Assembly (NCBI RefSeq): GCF_000770635.1
Contig: NZ_AVBF01000014.1
Span: forward strand, 1 to 64,000
Source of the DNA: Pontibacillus yanchengensis Y32
GTDB lineage: Bacteria; Bacillota; Bacilli; Bacillales; BH030062
Length of the DNA: 64,000 nucleotides
Direction of reading: 5' to 3'
The notes under the pieces are model-generated. The model worked only from the letters and a program-made list of their open reading frames with translations, was not told the DNA's origin and did no database searches. The translations under genes were made by a program, and so were the position numbers. Shown here one piece after another: positions 34,768 through 43,680 of this stretch; positions within the stretch are counted from its first letter, which is position 1, and every line of letters begins with the position of its first letter.

Positions 34768-36795
34768 CTAAAAATGATATGGATATTTAAATTGAAATTC
34801 ATCTTGATTATGTGCTTCTTTTGTAGCAGGCAGCGAGGGATTGTTCTTACGTTGTTTTGGTTTGGCTTGGGGAGCACCAAGCTTTTTATACTGCACTTCC
34901 TCCACTCCCTTTACAATAAGTTGCATGGCAAAGATAGTTACCATAAATGCAAGCAACGGCCAAACGACCATCCAATACTTACCTGAGTAGATATGGTCCT
35001 TATTAGCTCCTATTAAACCTGCCCATTCGTTCGTTACACTTCTTGGAGGGTTGTCATATTTCTCTTGAATAGTTCCGCCGAAGAATAAATTAAAAACACC
35101 TAGATGCAGCAAGATAATTAATACTTGATTAAATTGTCTACCAAATAATAGAAACAATCTCGTCCACAGATGTGGCATAATATGCACACCTAATATCCGT
35201 CCACTACTAGCCCCTAGTGTTTTGGCATTTTGAATAAATTCTTTTTCTTGAATTGACCTTATCTCGTTCCCTACTAATACCGTTGTAAGAGGGATTACAA
35301 GTATCGTGAGGATCAACACTTCTAGTCCCATTCTTGAAAAAAATCCGTACGTCCATATATCTGGTCTGGTAGCAGGGAAAATAATAGGTTTCAACAATAT
35401 ATATGCAACAACGGAAAGTGGTAAAAAATGAAGTGGGTCTGTCAATTTCTTTACTACTTCTTGAAATTTGGAATTCAAGAAGAACGCATAACCAATTCCA
35501 AATAAAAAACCGATTCCAACTCTTAGCAAAGCAACTACAAATGCAACAAGCAATGTATATTTTGCCCCAACAATGATCTGATCAGCTATGCTAAAACCGT
35601 AGCGATCGGAACCTAGCAAGAAAGGCATTCCTGGTGGATGAGGTGGTCCACCTGTAATACCACCATCCTCTCCTTTTCGAAATCTCACTTGATCAATTGG
35701 TGTTTTCGCCAAGTAAGATAAATAGAGGCTATACATAAATAAGCAAAATAAAAATAGACTTCCTGCAGCAAACTTCCCATTTCTCATATGTCGACTTAAA
35801 GATATTATCAGTTTCTTGCAAACACTCAGCCATCTATTAGGATGTAAAACACGTAATAACGTGAAGAGTAACTCCTTCAAACCACTAGTTAAATGGAGGC
35901 TTTTTCTTTTAAATGGTGATGGTTCTTCCACTGAAGAGGACGCTACCCCCATATTCACATTACGTTCTATATACTTATCAGCTAGGCTATATAAAATATA
36001 AAAAGGAGTAAAAATCATGATGAGTGAACAAGCAATAGACATTGGTCGAAAATCTAATGTCATATAATACGTAATTCCAAAAATGTTGAAGATTCTTGAA
36101 ATAACAAAAAGACTCGATAAAGAAGCCCATACGATTACTTTAGAGTGGTACATCGCTATAGGAAGTATATTTCTGAGCATATGTTTTATGTAAATTAAGT
36201 TTAGATGGATCCCCTTCCCTTTAGCTAATTGCACATAAGGTTTCTGTTCCTCTACTTCTATTTCAATTAAGACGAGTCGAAACATAGAAATAAAGGGAAC
36301 TATAGCAATTGTTAGGATAGGTGCTAAGTAGATACGTGAATCATCACCAGTAGTTGCAATCCCGAATAATTCCATACCAAACTTCTGGTAAGCATATACA
36401 ACGAGCAGCTGAAGTCCATAAGCAAACAAGATGTCTGGTACTGTTTCAAACACATTTAAAAATACCTGTACACTTCTTCGTACTGCACTCGGACTTCTTT
36501 TGACTAAAAAAGCCAGTATAAAAGCCAAGGAAAAGCCAATAAAAAGTGCGCTCCCTAATAATTGCATAGAATACAAAAAAGGACCCCAAAGGAATGAAAA
36601 AATCGGTTCTGGATTATCTTTATAAATGAACACCCAATATTCAGGATTAACTAACTGTATACACATCTTCCATATGATACTAAAACTATCTTGCAAATTT
36701 CCATCTTGAATAATAAATGGAACAACGCTAATGATTACTATCCCCACAATACCTACAGCATAATATAACCAAAATTTCATGAATTGTTTAACCAT
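34768..36795 (-). CDS. Fused DppB-DppC-type ABC permease, orphan
   Basis: This 675-residue protein holds two peptide-transport-type permease halves. The first (about 60-290) has an EAA-like loop at EQKPYVQLAKGKGIHLN. The second (about 330-640) has LGSDRYGFSIADQIIVGAK, typical of DppC N-regions, and the loop EKEFIQNAKTLGASSGRIL. Oligopeptide or nickel import permeases normally are two separate proteins. No ATPase or binding protein gene is adjacent, so partners must be elsewhere, or the role differs. AGAGGAGTGAAGGA precedes the ATG. It is divergent from the DDAH-type gene. Confidence 0.82.
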   Translation of the reverse strand: MVKQFMKFWLYYAVGIVGIVIISVVPFIIQDGNLQDSFSIIWKMCIQLVNPEYWVFIYKDNPEPIFSFLWGPFLYSMQLLGSALFIGFSLAFILAFLVKRSPSAVRRSVQVFLNVFETVPDILFAYGLQLLVVYAYQKFGMELFGIATTGDDSRIYLAPILTIAIVPFISMFRLVLIEIEVEEQKPYVQLAKGKGIHLNLIYIKHMLRNILPIAMYHSKVIVWASLSSLFVISRIFNIFGITYYMTLDFRPMSIACSLIMIFTPFYILYSLADKYIERNVNMGVASSSVEEPSPFKRKSLHLTSGLKELLFTLLRVLHPNRWLSVCKKLIISLSRHMRNGKFAAGSLFLFCLFMYSLYLSYLAKTPIDQVRFRKGEDGGITGGPPHPPGMPFLLGSDRYGFSIADQIIVGAKYTLLVAFVVALLRVGIGFLFGIGYAFFLNSKFQEVVKKLTDPLHFLPLSVVAYILLKPIIFPATRPDIWTYGFFSRMGLEVLILTILVIPLTTVLVGNEIRSIQEKEFIQNAKTLGASSGRILGVHIMPHLWTRLFLLFGRQFNQVLIILLHLGVFNLFFGGTIQEKYDNPPRSVTNEWAGLIGANKDHIYSGKYWMVVWPLLAFMVTIFAMQLIVKGVEEVQYKKLGAPQAKPKQRKNNPSLPATKEAHNQDEFQFKYPYHF

Positions 36796-36899
36796 TCCTT
36801 CACTCCTCTCTTTCTAAAAATGATCCACCTATATCAGAAAGTATTATTTCTATGGACAAGGGGATTCTAATAAGATGAATACTTTTGGAGGTAATAAAG

Positions 36900-37841
36900 A
36901 TGAACAATCTATCACCAAATTGCTTTTCTGAACATGAACAACTAAAATCTGTCGTATTATGCCCTCCTTCTGGCCTTGATGTACCGGACCAAAAAACAGC
37001 AACAATGGTACGATGGAACGGCCCTGTTAATCAGGAAATCGCCCATGAAAACCATGAGAATTTGACAGGAGCTCTATCACAAGAAGGCGTGCATGTCATT
37101 ACATATGAAGATGCACTATCTCAGGAAGACTATAAGTTAAGTAATCAACTAATTAATCGCACGTTTGTAAGAGATCTAGCTTGTGTTTTCGGGAATACCA
37201 TCATACCAGGTGAAGCAGGGACTTCTATGCGAAAGCCTGAATATGTTCACTTCCACGGTTTATTGGCGGAATGGTTTCCAAATCACTTTCAAATACACGA
37301 GAACAATGATATTACATCACTTGAATTTGGTGATGTACTAGTACTAAACAAAGATGCCATCCTTATCAATGTAGGAATGCGCACCAGTATCTCAAGTATT
37401 GAGCGAATACAAGATAGTATATTTGAAGCAGGGTTTTCTGAAATTGGAATCATTGATTTACCTAGAAGCGCAAGCACGCTTCATTTAGATATGAATTGCA
37501 ACGTAGTCGGTCCAAATGTATTGATTTCAAAAAGTTTTGTACGCTACTTACCTATTCAAGTTCTCTCCCGATCTTCTATTCGTTATAGTATGTTGCAGGA
37601 ATTTATGAATCGACACGGATTTGATGTATATTGGATTGAATCATACAAAACCATTCCTGATATTAATTTCTTAAATATTAATCCAGAAACAATACTTATT
37701 AGCAAACAAGCCAACTTAGAAATATTTAGAGACCACCCTGAGTTGAAAAAGAAAAAATATCTTTCCATAGATGTTACAGAATTAGAAAAAGGTGGCGGAG
37801 GTATAAGATGTATGACATTACCTTTAGAACGGAGATCGTAA
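36900..37841 (+). CDS. Dimethylarginine dimethylaminohydrolase-family protein
   Basis: This is a 313-residue guanidino-modifying enzyme of the amidinotransferase/DDAH fold. Catalytic Cys304 lies in GGGGIRCMTLPL near the C-terminus and His195 in STLHLDMNC. It probably hydrolyses an arginine derivative to citrulline plus an amine, although other guanidino substrates are possible. The ATG at 36900 follows TTTTGGAGGTAATAAAG. A LysE-type exporter gene follows after 102 bases on the same strand. Confidence 0.82.
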   Translation: MNNLSPNCFSEHEQLKSVVLCPPSGLDVPDQKTATMVRWNGPVNQEIAHENHENLTGALSQEGVHVITYEDALSQEDYKLSNQLINRTFVRDLACVFGNTIIPGEAGTSMRKPEYVHFHGLLAEWFPNHFQIHENNDITSLEFGDVLVLNKDAILINVGMRTSISSIERIQDSIFEAGFSEIGIIDLPRSASTLHLDMNCNVVGPNVLISKSFVRYLPIQVLSRSSIRYSMLQEFMNRHGFDVYWIESYKTIPDINFLNINPETILISKQANLEIFRDHPELKKKKYLSIDVTELEKGGGGIRCMTLPLERRS

Positions 37842-37943
37842 CCTTTTGACGAGCATAATTCTAATCAGGTTTCATATTTGTAGTACAAGCTTGTTAAGAT
37901 GCATAAAATATAAGGGAGAGTAAGAACAAGGGGGAAAAAGTGG

Positions 37944-38567
37944 ATGAGTATTTTCTTTAGTTACATTTTTCTTGGCCTTTCCCTTTCTGCACCCATAGGT
38001 CCTATTAACGCAGCTCAACTTGATAAAGGAATTAAGCATGGCTTTCTAAGCGCTTGGCTAGTAGGAATTGGAGCTATGGTCGCAGACATGGGTTTTATGT
38101 TACTGATTTATTTTGGATTAGCGCAATTTATTATGATTCCTATTGTAAAAACATTCATATGGTTCTTCGGTGCTTTTGTTTTGGTGTACACCGGTGTTGA
38201 GAGTATTAAGTCTGCCAACGCCACTTCCTCTGAAGAAGATTCACAAAGAGCTACATCTAGCAAATCTTTTTTTACTGGCTTTTTCATGGCACTTTCCAAC
38301 CCGTTGAATATTTTGTTTTGGTTAGGAATTTATGGTTCCATTCTTGCTAAGACCATGGACCAATACGGACAATCTCAACTATTTATCTATAGCTCCGGAA
38401 TATTCTTAGGCATATTGTGTTGGGATTTCATCATGGCACTTGTAGCAAGTTCTTTAAAGAAATTACGTAAACCTAAAATACTTACATACATTTCGGTAAT
38501 AGCTGGATTAGTGTTAATTGGATTTGGGATATATTTTTTCATTCAAGCTTGTAAGATTTTAATTTAA
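37944..38567 (+). CDS. LysE family translocator
   Basis: This 207-residue membrane protein has six predicted helices, with the LysE signature SAPIGPINAAQLDKGIKHGF near residue 15 and FFMALSNPLNILFWLG near 112. The family exports basic or other amino acids and related compounds. Next to a DDAH-type enzyme, export of an arginine-derived product is a reasonable guess only. AAGGGGGAAAAAG precedes the ATG. Confidence 0.86.
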   Translation: MSIFFSYIFLGLSLSAPIGPINAAQLDKGIKHGFLSAWLVGIGAMVADMGFMLLIYFGLAQFIMIPIVKTFIWFFGAFVLVYTGVESIKSANATSSEEDSQRATSSKSFFTGFFMALSNPLNILFWLGIYGSILAKTMDQYGQSQLFIYSSGIFLGILCWDFIMALVASSLKKLRKPKILTYISVIAGLVLIGFGIYFFIQACKILI

Positions 38568-38634
38568 CCTTGATAGGACAGTCACCTATTTTTCTCCATT
38601 GATTATGTTATATGGTGTAAGGAGGAATTAGGTA

Positions 38635-39384
38635 ATGACTGAACTATACACTAGAAGTTGGATTGAGGAAAACCTTTCATCTCTTGAATCATGGAAGCAG
38701 CAAGCATTCGAAGATTTTGCTACTATGATAGGAGATCATACGTATCCATGTGTACCTGGACGCCAAGGATTTATGGAAGATGAATTACGCTATGGTTTTT
38801 TAGGCGATCCTAGAAATGAAGAAACGTATCAGCAATTCGCAAATGTCGTAAAAGAATATACCTTATGTTCTCGAGATACTGGAAAATATGCATCCTTGGC
38901 TCTATTGTTCTACACCCCTGAAGAAATGAAGCAACACTTTAATGATGAAAGCTATGAACAGTTATTCTGGTCCGTTCTAAACGGTGTAAGCAAATTAGAT
39001 GAAAAAGAATGGCCTGACTCCATACCTAAAGACCCTGATGACCATGAGTGGGAATTTTGTTTTCACGGAGAGCCCTACTTTGCTTTTTGTGCTACGCCAG
39101 CCCATCAATTAAGAAAAAGTCGTCATTTCTCCCACTTCCTAATTGCTCTACAGCCAAGATGGGTATTTGATGAAATTAATGATACAACAGCTTTTGGTAG
39201 AAAAATCAAACAAGTAATTCGGGATAGGTTAACCAACTACGATAAGATACCAGTTCACCCCTCATTAAAATGGTATGGTCAAGAAGATAACTATGAGTGG
39301 AAACAATATTACTTACGAGATGATGAGACCATCCCAACTAAATGTCCATTCACTCGCTTCAAACAAAAAATAACGAAACGATAA
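38635..39384 (+). CDS. YqcI/YcgG family protein
   Basis: This is a 249-residue soluble protein with family stretches YPCVPGRQGFMEDELRYGFLGD, EPYFAFCATPAHQLRKSRHFSHFLIALQPRWVFD and the C-terminal KCPFTRF. No catalytic mechanism is established for this family. AAGGAGGAATTAGGT precedes the ATG. It is 67 bases after the LysE-type gene, so it may share its transcript. Confidence 0.85.
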   Translation: MTELYTRSWIEENLSSLESWKQQAFEDFATMIGDHTYPCVPGRQGFMEDELRYGFLGDPRNEETYQQFANVVKEYTLCSRDTGKYASLALLFYTPEEMKQHFNDESYEQLFWSVLNGVSKLDEKEWPDSIPKDPDDHEWEFCFHGEPYFAFCATPAHQLRKSRHFSHFLIALQPRWVFDEINDTTAFGRKIKQVIRDRLTNYDKIPVHPSLKWYGQEDNYEWKQYYLRDDETIPTKCPFTRFKQKITKR

Positions 39385-39419
39385 CGTTTTTTTTATATAT
39401 TATTTTCCTGATTCACACA

Positions 39420-39450
39420 AAAAGAACTCTGCAGTAAATGCAGAGTTCTT
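39420..39450. terminator. Terminator hairpin, stronger on the minus strand
   Basis: AAGAACTCTGCA/TGCAGAGTTCTT (12-bp stem, loop GTAAA) is followed by five T on the minus strand, and overlaps the stop of the small gene there. Confidence 0.82.
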
Positions 39451-39640
39451 ATCTTCTACTATTAAATTTGCTCACATCAATGGGGATGGTATTGTTGTTG
39501 CTATAATATATGGATAGTAATTCTAAATCTGTCATTTTACGATCGTCTTTATAATGGTCTTTATAGTACATATTTTCAGCATATTCTTGGTCATCTGCTT
39601 CAAAACGTTCATTTACTTTGTTCCATTTCTTCATGGTCAT
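39449..39640 (-). CDS. Small acidic protein of unknown function
   Basis: This is a 63-residue hydrophilic protein rich in Asp, Tyr and Asn (MYYKDHYKDD; TDLELLSIYYS). The start is ambiguous: ATGs at 39643, 39640 and 39634 follow GGAGG, and spacing favours 39640. A TDLELLSIYY-type stretch faintly resembles TEGELLSSYY in the small protein at 51267-51491, so the two may be related. Confidence 0.5.
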   Translation of the reverse strand: MTMKKWNKVNERFEADDQEYAENMYYKDHYKDDRKMTDLELLSIYYSNNNTIPIDVSKFNSRR

Positions 39641-39869
39641 CATTACCCTCCTTTTGGTTTTATTTTATTCTATTTGTTTGAAATTTACCCTGAAATATCT
39701 ATGTAAAATCTTCCTATTTTTATAAAAATAATTTTAGTACAAAAGTTTTACTGTGATTGATTTTATTTCTTCAAACACATACTTGTTTCAGAATAGCCCC
39801 ATTATCTTGAAGACTTGGATTCGAGATAAATCTGGGTATGAAAGATGTTTCCGTTGCTTTCGTGAGAAT

Positions 39870-39997
39870 AAAGGTGGCCGTGGAACAACTCGCGTCCTGC
39901 CGGCGAGCTGGCAAGCTACCTTCGGGGAAAAACGCCCTCAGGGGATCTTGCCTACCTCTTTCTCCGGCGGGAGTCTCCTTGTTCCACGGCCACCTTT
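39870..39997. repeat. Palindromic element A with 19-bp perfect ends
   Basis: AAAGGTGGCCGTGGAACAA (39870-39888) is exactly complementary to 39979-39997. The interior is GC-rich with further symmetric blocks (GCCGGCGAG, CTCCGGCGGGAG). A degraded relative starts at 56552. Confidence 0.85.
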
Positions 39998-40354
39998 GCT
40001 GTTGTTTGGAGGAACGGAAACACGGCAAGGTTAGAGTGAGAATGGTATATGCTACTGAATTCTGAATGAAGGTCTACAACATAAAAGGTTAATAAACAAG
40101 AGGTGGTGCTAGGTAAGTAAGCTAACTGAAGTTCTTATTCTTCGATTAGATGAAAATTTTTGATTGTTAGCTGTCCGTATCAGAAGGTTCTTAATAAAAT
40201 AGAGATCATATGATTATTAAGAAACGATAAGAAGGATAAACGAGTAGGTTGTTTACATACTTCTATATGTTGTTAGAGCATAGATAAATTAAATCAGTTC
40301 CATGAATTCTCAAGAAATACATATAGCGATGTTTCCGTTAAACCACATTAAGGC

Positions 40355-40551
40355 AAAGATGGGCCGGGAAATGGCGAGACTCCCGCGGAAAAACGGATGT
40401 GTCGAGACCCCACAGGGCCGTATTTTGGCCCTAGGAGACTTTGTAAGTAATTAAGGAAGGTCGAGTAAATTCGCTACATCCTGTAGCAAACTCGACCGAC
40501 CTCACGTCGTGTGAGGCCGCAGGAAAGCGAGCTATTTCCCGGCCCATCTTT
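40355..40551. repeat. Palindromic element B with 18-bp perfect ends
   Basis: AAAGATGGGCCGGGAAAT (40355-40372) is exactly complementary to 40534-40551. Inside, GGTCGAGT (40459-40466) and GCTACA (40473-40478) pair with TGTAGC and ACTCGACC (to 40497), forming a hairpin. Flanking GATGTTTCCGTTA (40329) pairs with TAACGGAAACATC at 40566, extending the symmetry. Confidence 0.85.
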
Positions 40552-40620
40552 TTCTCTTATATACGTAACGGAAACATCTCTCCACTCAGAATTATCTCGA
40601 ATCCAAGTCTTCAAGATTAT

Positions 40621-40960
40621 GCCTCTTATCTTGAATAACTTCACATCTTTTCCTCTACAAAACCAAAAAAATTCAAATAAACTCTTTACATTATCCTAAA
40701 ACAATGATAAATTATATAATTGTACTACAGAACAGATAAATCTGTTCTATAAAAGATAGTTCCATTAACGTTACGGTAAAATCAACTGGCAACTGTGAAA
40801 ACATTGAACGCACAGCACCTTATTTTCACTGGCGCGGTCAAGGAGCCGCAAGGATGAGAGAGAGGTAGGGCTTTCATTATTTAAGGTTTTCAAAGTATAG
40901 CACAGTGATCATACCGCGGCATAAGGTTTGAAGTAATGAAAATGTGAATATATAAATACA
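40621..40960. other. Unexplained intergenic stretch, partly GC-rich
   Basis: No ORF with a ribosome binding site is present. The segment 40826-40885 is GC-richer (CACTGGCGCGG, GGAGCCGCAAGGATGAGAG) and partly complementary to 40897-40930 (CACAGTG, CCGCGGCATAAGG). It could be a decayed palindromic element or an unknown structured RNA; I could not match it to a known riboswitch. Confidence 0.35.
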
Positions 40961-40992
40961 AAGGGTGGTGTCCTCTATGGGCACCACCCTTT
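40961..40992 (-). terminator. Terminator of the acetyltransferase operon
   Basis: AAGGGTGGTG (40961-40970) pairs with CACCACCCTT (40982-40991) around a loop of about 11 bases, and the minus-strand side runs into CCTTTGTATTT, 19 bases after the acetyltransferase stop. Confidence 0.75.
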
Positions 40993-41010
40993 TCCAATTT
41001 GATTTACTTT

Positions 41011-41559
41011 TTATGTGTGCTTAATGACTTTACAAGGGTTTCCTGCAGCAACTACTCCATCTGGAATTGACTTTGTTACCACACTACCTGCACCAATTAC
41101 CGTATTCCTTCCTATTGTAACCCCTGGCATAATAACAGTACTTCCCCCAATCCAAGTATAATCCCCAATTTGAATAGGATAAGCCATTTCCTTCCCTTCG
41201 AGTCTTTGCTTTGAATCAATTGGATGGGTAGCTGTGTACACCTGTACATTCGGACCAAATTGTACATAGTCTCCGATTTTTACAGTATTGCAATCCAACA
41301 CCACACAATTGTGGTTCGCATAAAAGCCCTCGCCTAAATGGATGTTATAACCATAATCACAATAAAAATGTGGTTCAATATGAGCATCTGTTTCTTGATT
41401 TAATAACTCTTTCAGTATAGATTGCCTATGTTGCATTTGACTCGGATTCGTTTGATTAAATTGATGACATATTTGCTTCGCTCGCAAACGATCCTGAGAT
41501 AGCTCTGGGTCACTTGCTTCATAAAATTCTCCTGCTAGCATCTTCTCTTTTTCCGTCAT
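41011..41559 (-). CDS. maa: Sugar O-acetyltransferase (maltose/galactoside acetyltransferase type)
   Basis: This is a 182-residue left-handed beta-helix acetyltransferase with an N-terminal Mac domain (MTEKEKMLAGEFYEASDPEL) and hexapeptide repeats from about 70 (CNTVKIGDYVQFGPNVQVYTA; catalytic His in ATHPID; IGGSTVIMPGVTIGRNTVIGAGSVV). It transfers acetyl from acetyl-CoA to a sugar. It follows the FusB-type gene with a 20-base gap on the same strand. Confidence 0.92.
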   Translation of the reverse strand: MTEKEKMLAGEFYEASDPELSQDRLRAKQICHQFNQTNPSQMQHRQSILKELLNQETDAHIEPHFYCDYGYNIHLGEGFYANHNCVVLDCNTVKIGDYVQFGPNVQVYTATHPIDSKQRLEGKEMAYPIQIGDYTWIGGSTVIMPGVTIGRNTVIGAGSVVTKSIPDGVVAAGNPCKVIKHT

Positions 41560-41579
41560 ATTTACCTCCCTATTACTTG

Positions 41580-42221
41580 TTAGTTCCCTAAAACGTCTTC
41601 AAAAAATGCTTCAATAGGCTCTCTATCTGTTATGTTACGGTTGCACTCATAGCTGTCTAGACACATATAATTCCCTATCGCTCTATACGAAGACTCAAAA
41701 CGATTATTTGTCTCAGCAGTCACCATTCCAACCTTAGTGAATTGCTTACAAAGCGAACAGATATTTTTCTGTTGCATCGGTGTAATCGTTGCCTGTATCC
41801 CTCTAACTATTCCATTGTACGGAAATACAAAGTACTTTTTCTGAACGTTAGAGTCGTTCCAAGCGAGAAATGTAATTGATTTGAAGTTGATGTCAGCAAG
41901 AGCTGGGGTTTGTAACTTTTTTGTTTTCTTAAACAAACCCTTTAGATGTTGTTCCGTCACATAAGGAAACATTACTCTGTAGGGTAACAGTGATTCTAAA
42001 TATTCATAGAATTCATGCTCTCGCTTTAGGTCTTTGAATGAAGACAATAATTGCTGTTGTTCCTTAGTTATATTCGAAAACAAATGGAGTATTTTTTCTT
42101 CCGTATTAAGTCGGACAATTTCTAAGACTTCTTGATCCACTACGCTGTTAACAGAATACTGCAACGTATATATCTGTTGTTGGATGAAATTGAACTGATG
42201 ATTATGTATAAAGGGCTCCAT
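41580..42221 (-). CDS. FusB/FusC-family EF-G-binding protein
   Basis: This 213-residue protein has a helical N-terminal domain and a C-terminal zinc-binding treble-clef domain with Cys155, Cys158 (CSLC), Cys187 and Cys193, the FusB pattern. Family members bind elongation factor G, release it from stalled ribosomes and, in staphylococci, confer fusidic acid resistance. Chromosomal Bacillaceae homologues are common and their native role is less clear. GGGAGGTAG precedes the ATG. Confidence 0.85.
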   Translation of the reverse strand: MEPFIHNHQFNFIQQQIYTLQYSVNSVVDQEVLEIVRLNTEEKILHLFSNITKEQQQLLSSFKDLKREHEFYEYLESLLPYRVMFPYVTEQHLKGLFKKTKKLQTPALADINFKSITFLAWNDSNVQKKYFVFPYNGIVRGIQATITPMQQKNICSLCKQFTKVGMVTAETNNRFESSYRAIGNYMCLDSYECNRNITDREPIEAFFEDVLGN

Positions 42222-42338
42222 GTGCTCTACCTCCCTAATCTTTTAAAGCTTATTAGAATTATATCATTTTAAAAGTAGTATTAGGCATTACAACATGTTA
42301 AAAGCAAAAGAGAACGCTACGAAACGTAACCTTCTCCC

Positions 42339-42821
42339 TTACTCCCCTTTTTTGGATTGCTTTTCTCTGTTGTACACTCCTAGATAGGAAACGAAATACT
42401 TTCTGCATATTTCTTGAATTAGTTGTACTTCTTCAAATGTTTTACATTGTATAACAAATAATGTTCTTATATTCATTTCTTGTTGCCTTCTCTTTAACTT
42501 TTGCTTTTCTTTCCGCTTATCAAAGAAATAACCAATTCCTCCTCCAAGTACCAGCCCAATTAATCCAATAAAAACAGGCCCTAAAAAAAGTACCGAACCA
42601 TAAATGACACCCAACAGCATTCCAATAGTAGCAAAGGTTGCCGTTGTGTCTGAAAAGCTCATGCCATCTGAATAATTAATCGTATCTACTAACGTACGCT
42701 GTTTCTCCTCGTTGTTCATCTCAACAAACACAATATGCTCCCTAGGAAATTGATGTTCTATAATTTCTCCAATTGCCATTTCAACGTATTCATTACTTTC
42801 AAAAGCAGCAAAGACATGCAT
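42339..42821 (-). CDS. Membrane protein with glycine-rich hairpin
   Basis: This is a 160-residue protein. An N-terminal soluble part (HVFAAFESNEYVEMAIGEII) resembles the start of general-stress YflT-type proteins; then two hydrophobic segments form a glycine-rich hairpin (LLGVIYGSVLFLGPVFIGLIG, VLGGGIGYFF), followed by a basic KRKEKQKLKRR stretch and a C-terminal soluble part. Function unknown. The ATG at 42821 is favoured by the preceding GGGGTG and by the family-like N-terminus. Confidence 0.55.
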   Translation of the reverse strand: MHVFAAFESNEYVEMAIGEIIEHQFPREHIVFVEMNNEEKQRTLVDTINYSDGMSFSDTTATFATIGMLLGVIYGSVLFLGPVFIGLIGLVLGGGIGYFFDKRKEKQKLKRRQQEMNIRTLFVIQCKTFEEVQLIQEICRKYFVSYLGVYNREKQSKKGE

Positions 42822-42900
42822 AACAACACCCCATTTTACAAATAACACCATTAGATAGTGTGGCTAGATATGGGCAAAATACTCGTTAGAGGTGATTATT

Positions 42901-43680
42901 TTGGCAAAAAATATCCAAACCGTAAAAATGTTTAAACCAAGAAGAGCAAAACTAAAGATTGGACCTTTCGATGTAAATTACATAAAGAAACGTCGACCGC
43001 TTATTATAGCTTGGTGGTCTGCTGCCCTGCCTGGTATGGGGCATATTCATCTTGGACATTATTTAAAAGGACTATTATTAGTAAGTGGTGAAATTATCTT
43101 AAATAACTTCTCTCGCCTGAATGAGGCCATTTTCTATTCCATGACTGGTAATTTTTCGCAGGTACATGAGGTGATTAATTATAATTGGCTTTCTTTATAT
43201 TGTTCCTTTTTCGTATTTGCGGTATGGGATTCTTATCGGATTTGTATTGATACGAATAAATCCAGTTTAATTGAAGAAAAACAATCTAGTAGAGAATTAA
43301 CATTTGGAGTAATTGACTCGTGGGGGATCAACACATTGAATGTACGCAATCCAAAGATGGCTTATGTGTGGAATACAATATTCCCAGGTCTCTTCCATAT
43401 CTGTAATAACAAATTAATTAGTGGGATGACACTGTTGGGGTGGACAATCATTATCAGTTACTATACCAAAATTCCATTAATGGTCCTCTATACATTCACT
43501 GGAAAATTTGCACTAATACCCGACCTAATTGATGTACAATGGTTACTCTTCTTTCCATCGATTTATTTATTTTCCATTTATGACGGGTACGCTCATGCTG
43601 TTTATTATAATCAACTGTTTGAAGAAGAGCAGAGTTATCACTTTAAGAAGACGTTTGGGAATAATGATTTACATTTATAG
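42901..43680 (+). CDS. Membrane protein with duplicated TM2-like module
   Basis: This 259-residue protein appears to contain two copies of a TM2-like unit: WWSAALPGMGHIHLGHYLKGLLL (about 38-60) and VWNTIFPGLFHICNNKLISGMTLL (about 155-178), each followed by further helices and an aromatic D(S/G)Y(R/A) motif (WDSYRICID; YDGYAHAVY). Function unknown. The TTG at 42901 is chosen since AGAGGTG lies 6 bases upstream. Confidence 0.6.
   Translation: MAKNIQTVKMFKPRRAKLKIGPFDVNYIKKRRPLIIAWWSAALPGMGHIHLGHYLKGLLLVSGEIILNNFSRLNEAIFYSMTGNFSQVHEVINYNWLSLYCSFFVFAVWDSYRICIDTNKSSLIEEKQSSRELTFGVIDSWGINTLNVRNPKMAYVWNTIFPGLFHICNNKLISGMTLLGWTIIISYYTKIPLMVLYTFTGKFALIPDLIDVQWLLFFPSIYLFSIYDGYAHAVYYNQLFEEEQSYHFKKTFGNNDLHL

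Larger units (their letters stand above)
39801..40620. mobile_element. Composite non-coding element with nested inverted repeats
   Basis: The outer arms 39801-39855 and 40567-40620 are imperfect inverted repeats of about 55 bp, containing a perfect 23-bp block (CTTGAAGACTTGGATTCGAG plus ATA) and a perfect 13-bp block (AGATGTTTCCGTT). Two smaller palindromic elements with perfect ends lie inside (39870-39997 and 40355-40551). Local GC is well above the surroundings. ORFs here are products of the symmetry and lack ribosome binding sites. No transposase is present. Confidence 0.75.

Noticed and set aside
39753-40065. Overlapping ORFs on both strands
   Set aside because: They lie inside palindromic DNA, mirror each other, lack ribosome binding sites and have non-protein-like composition.
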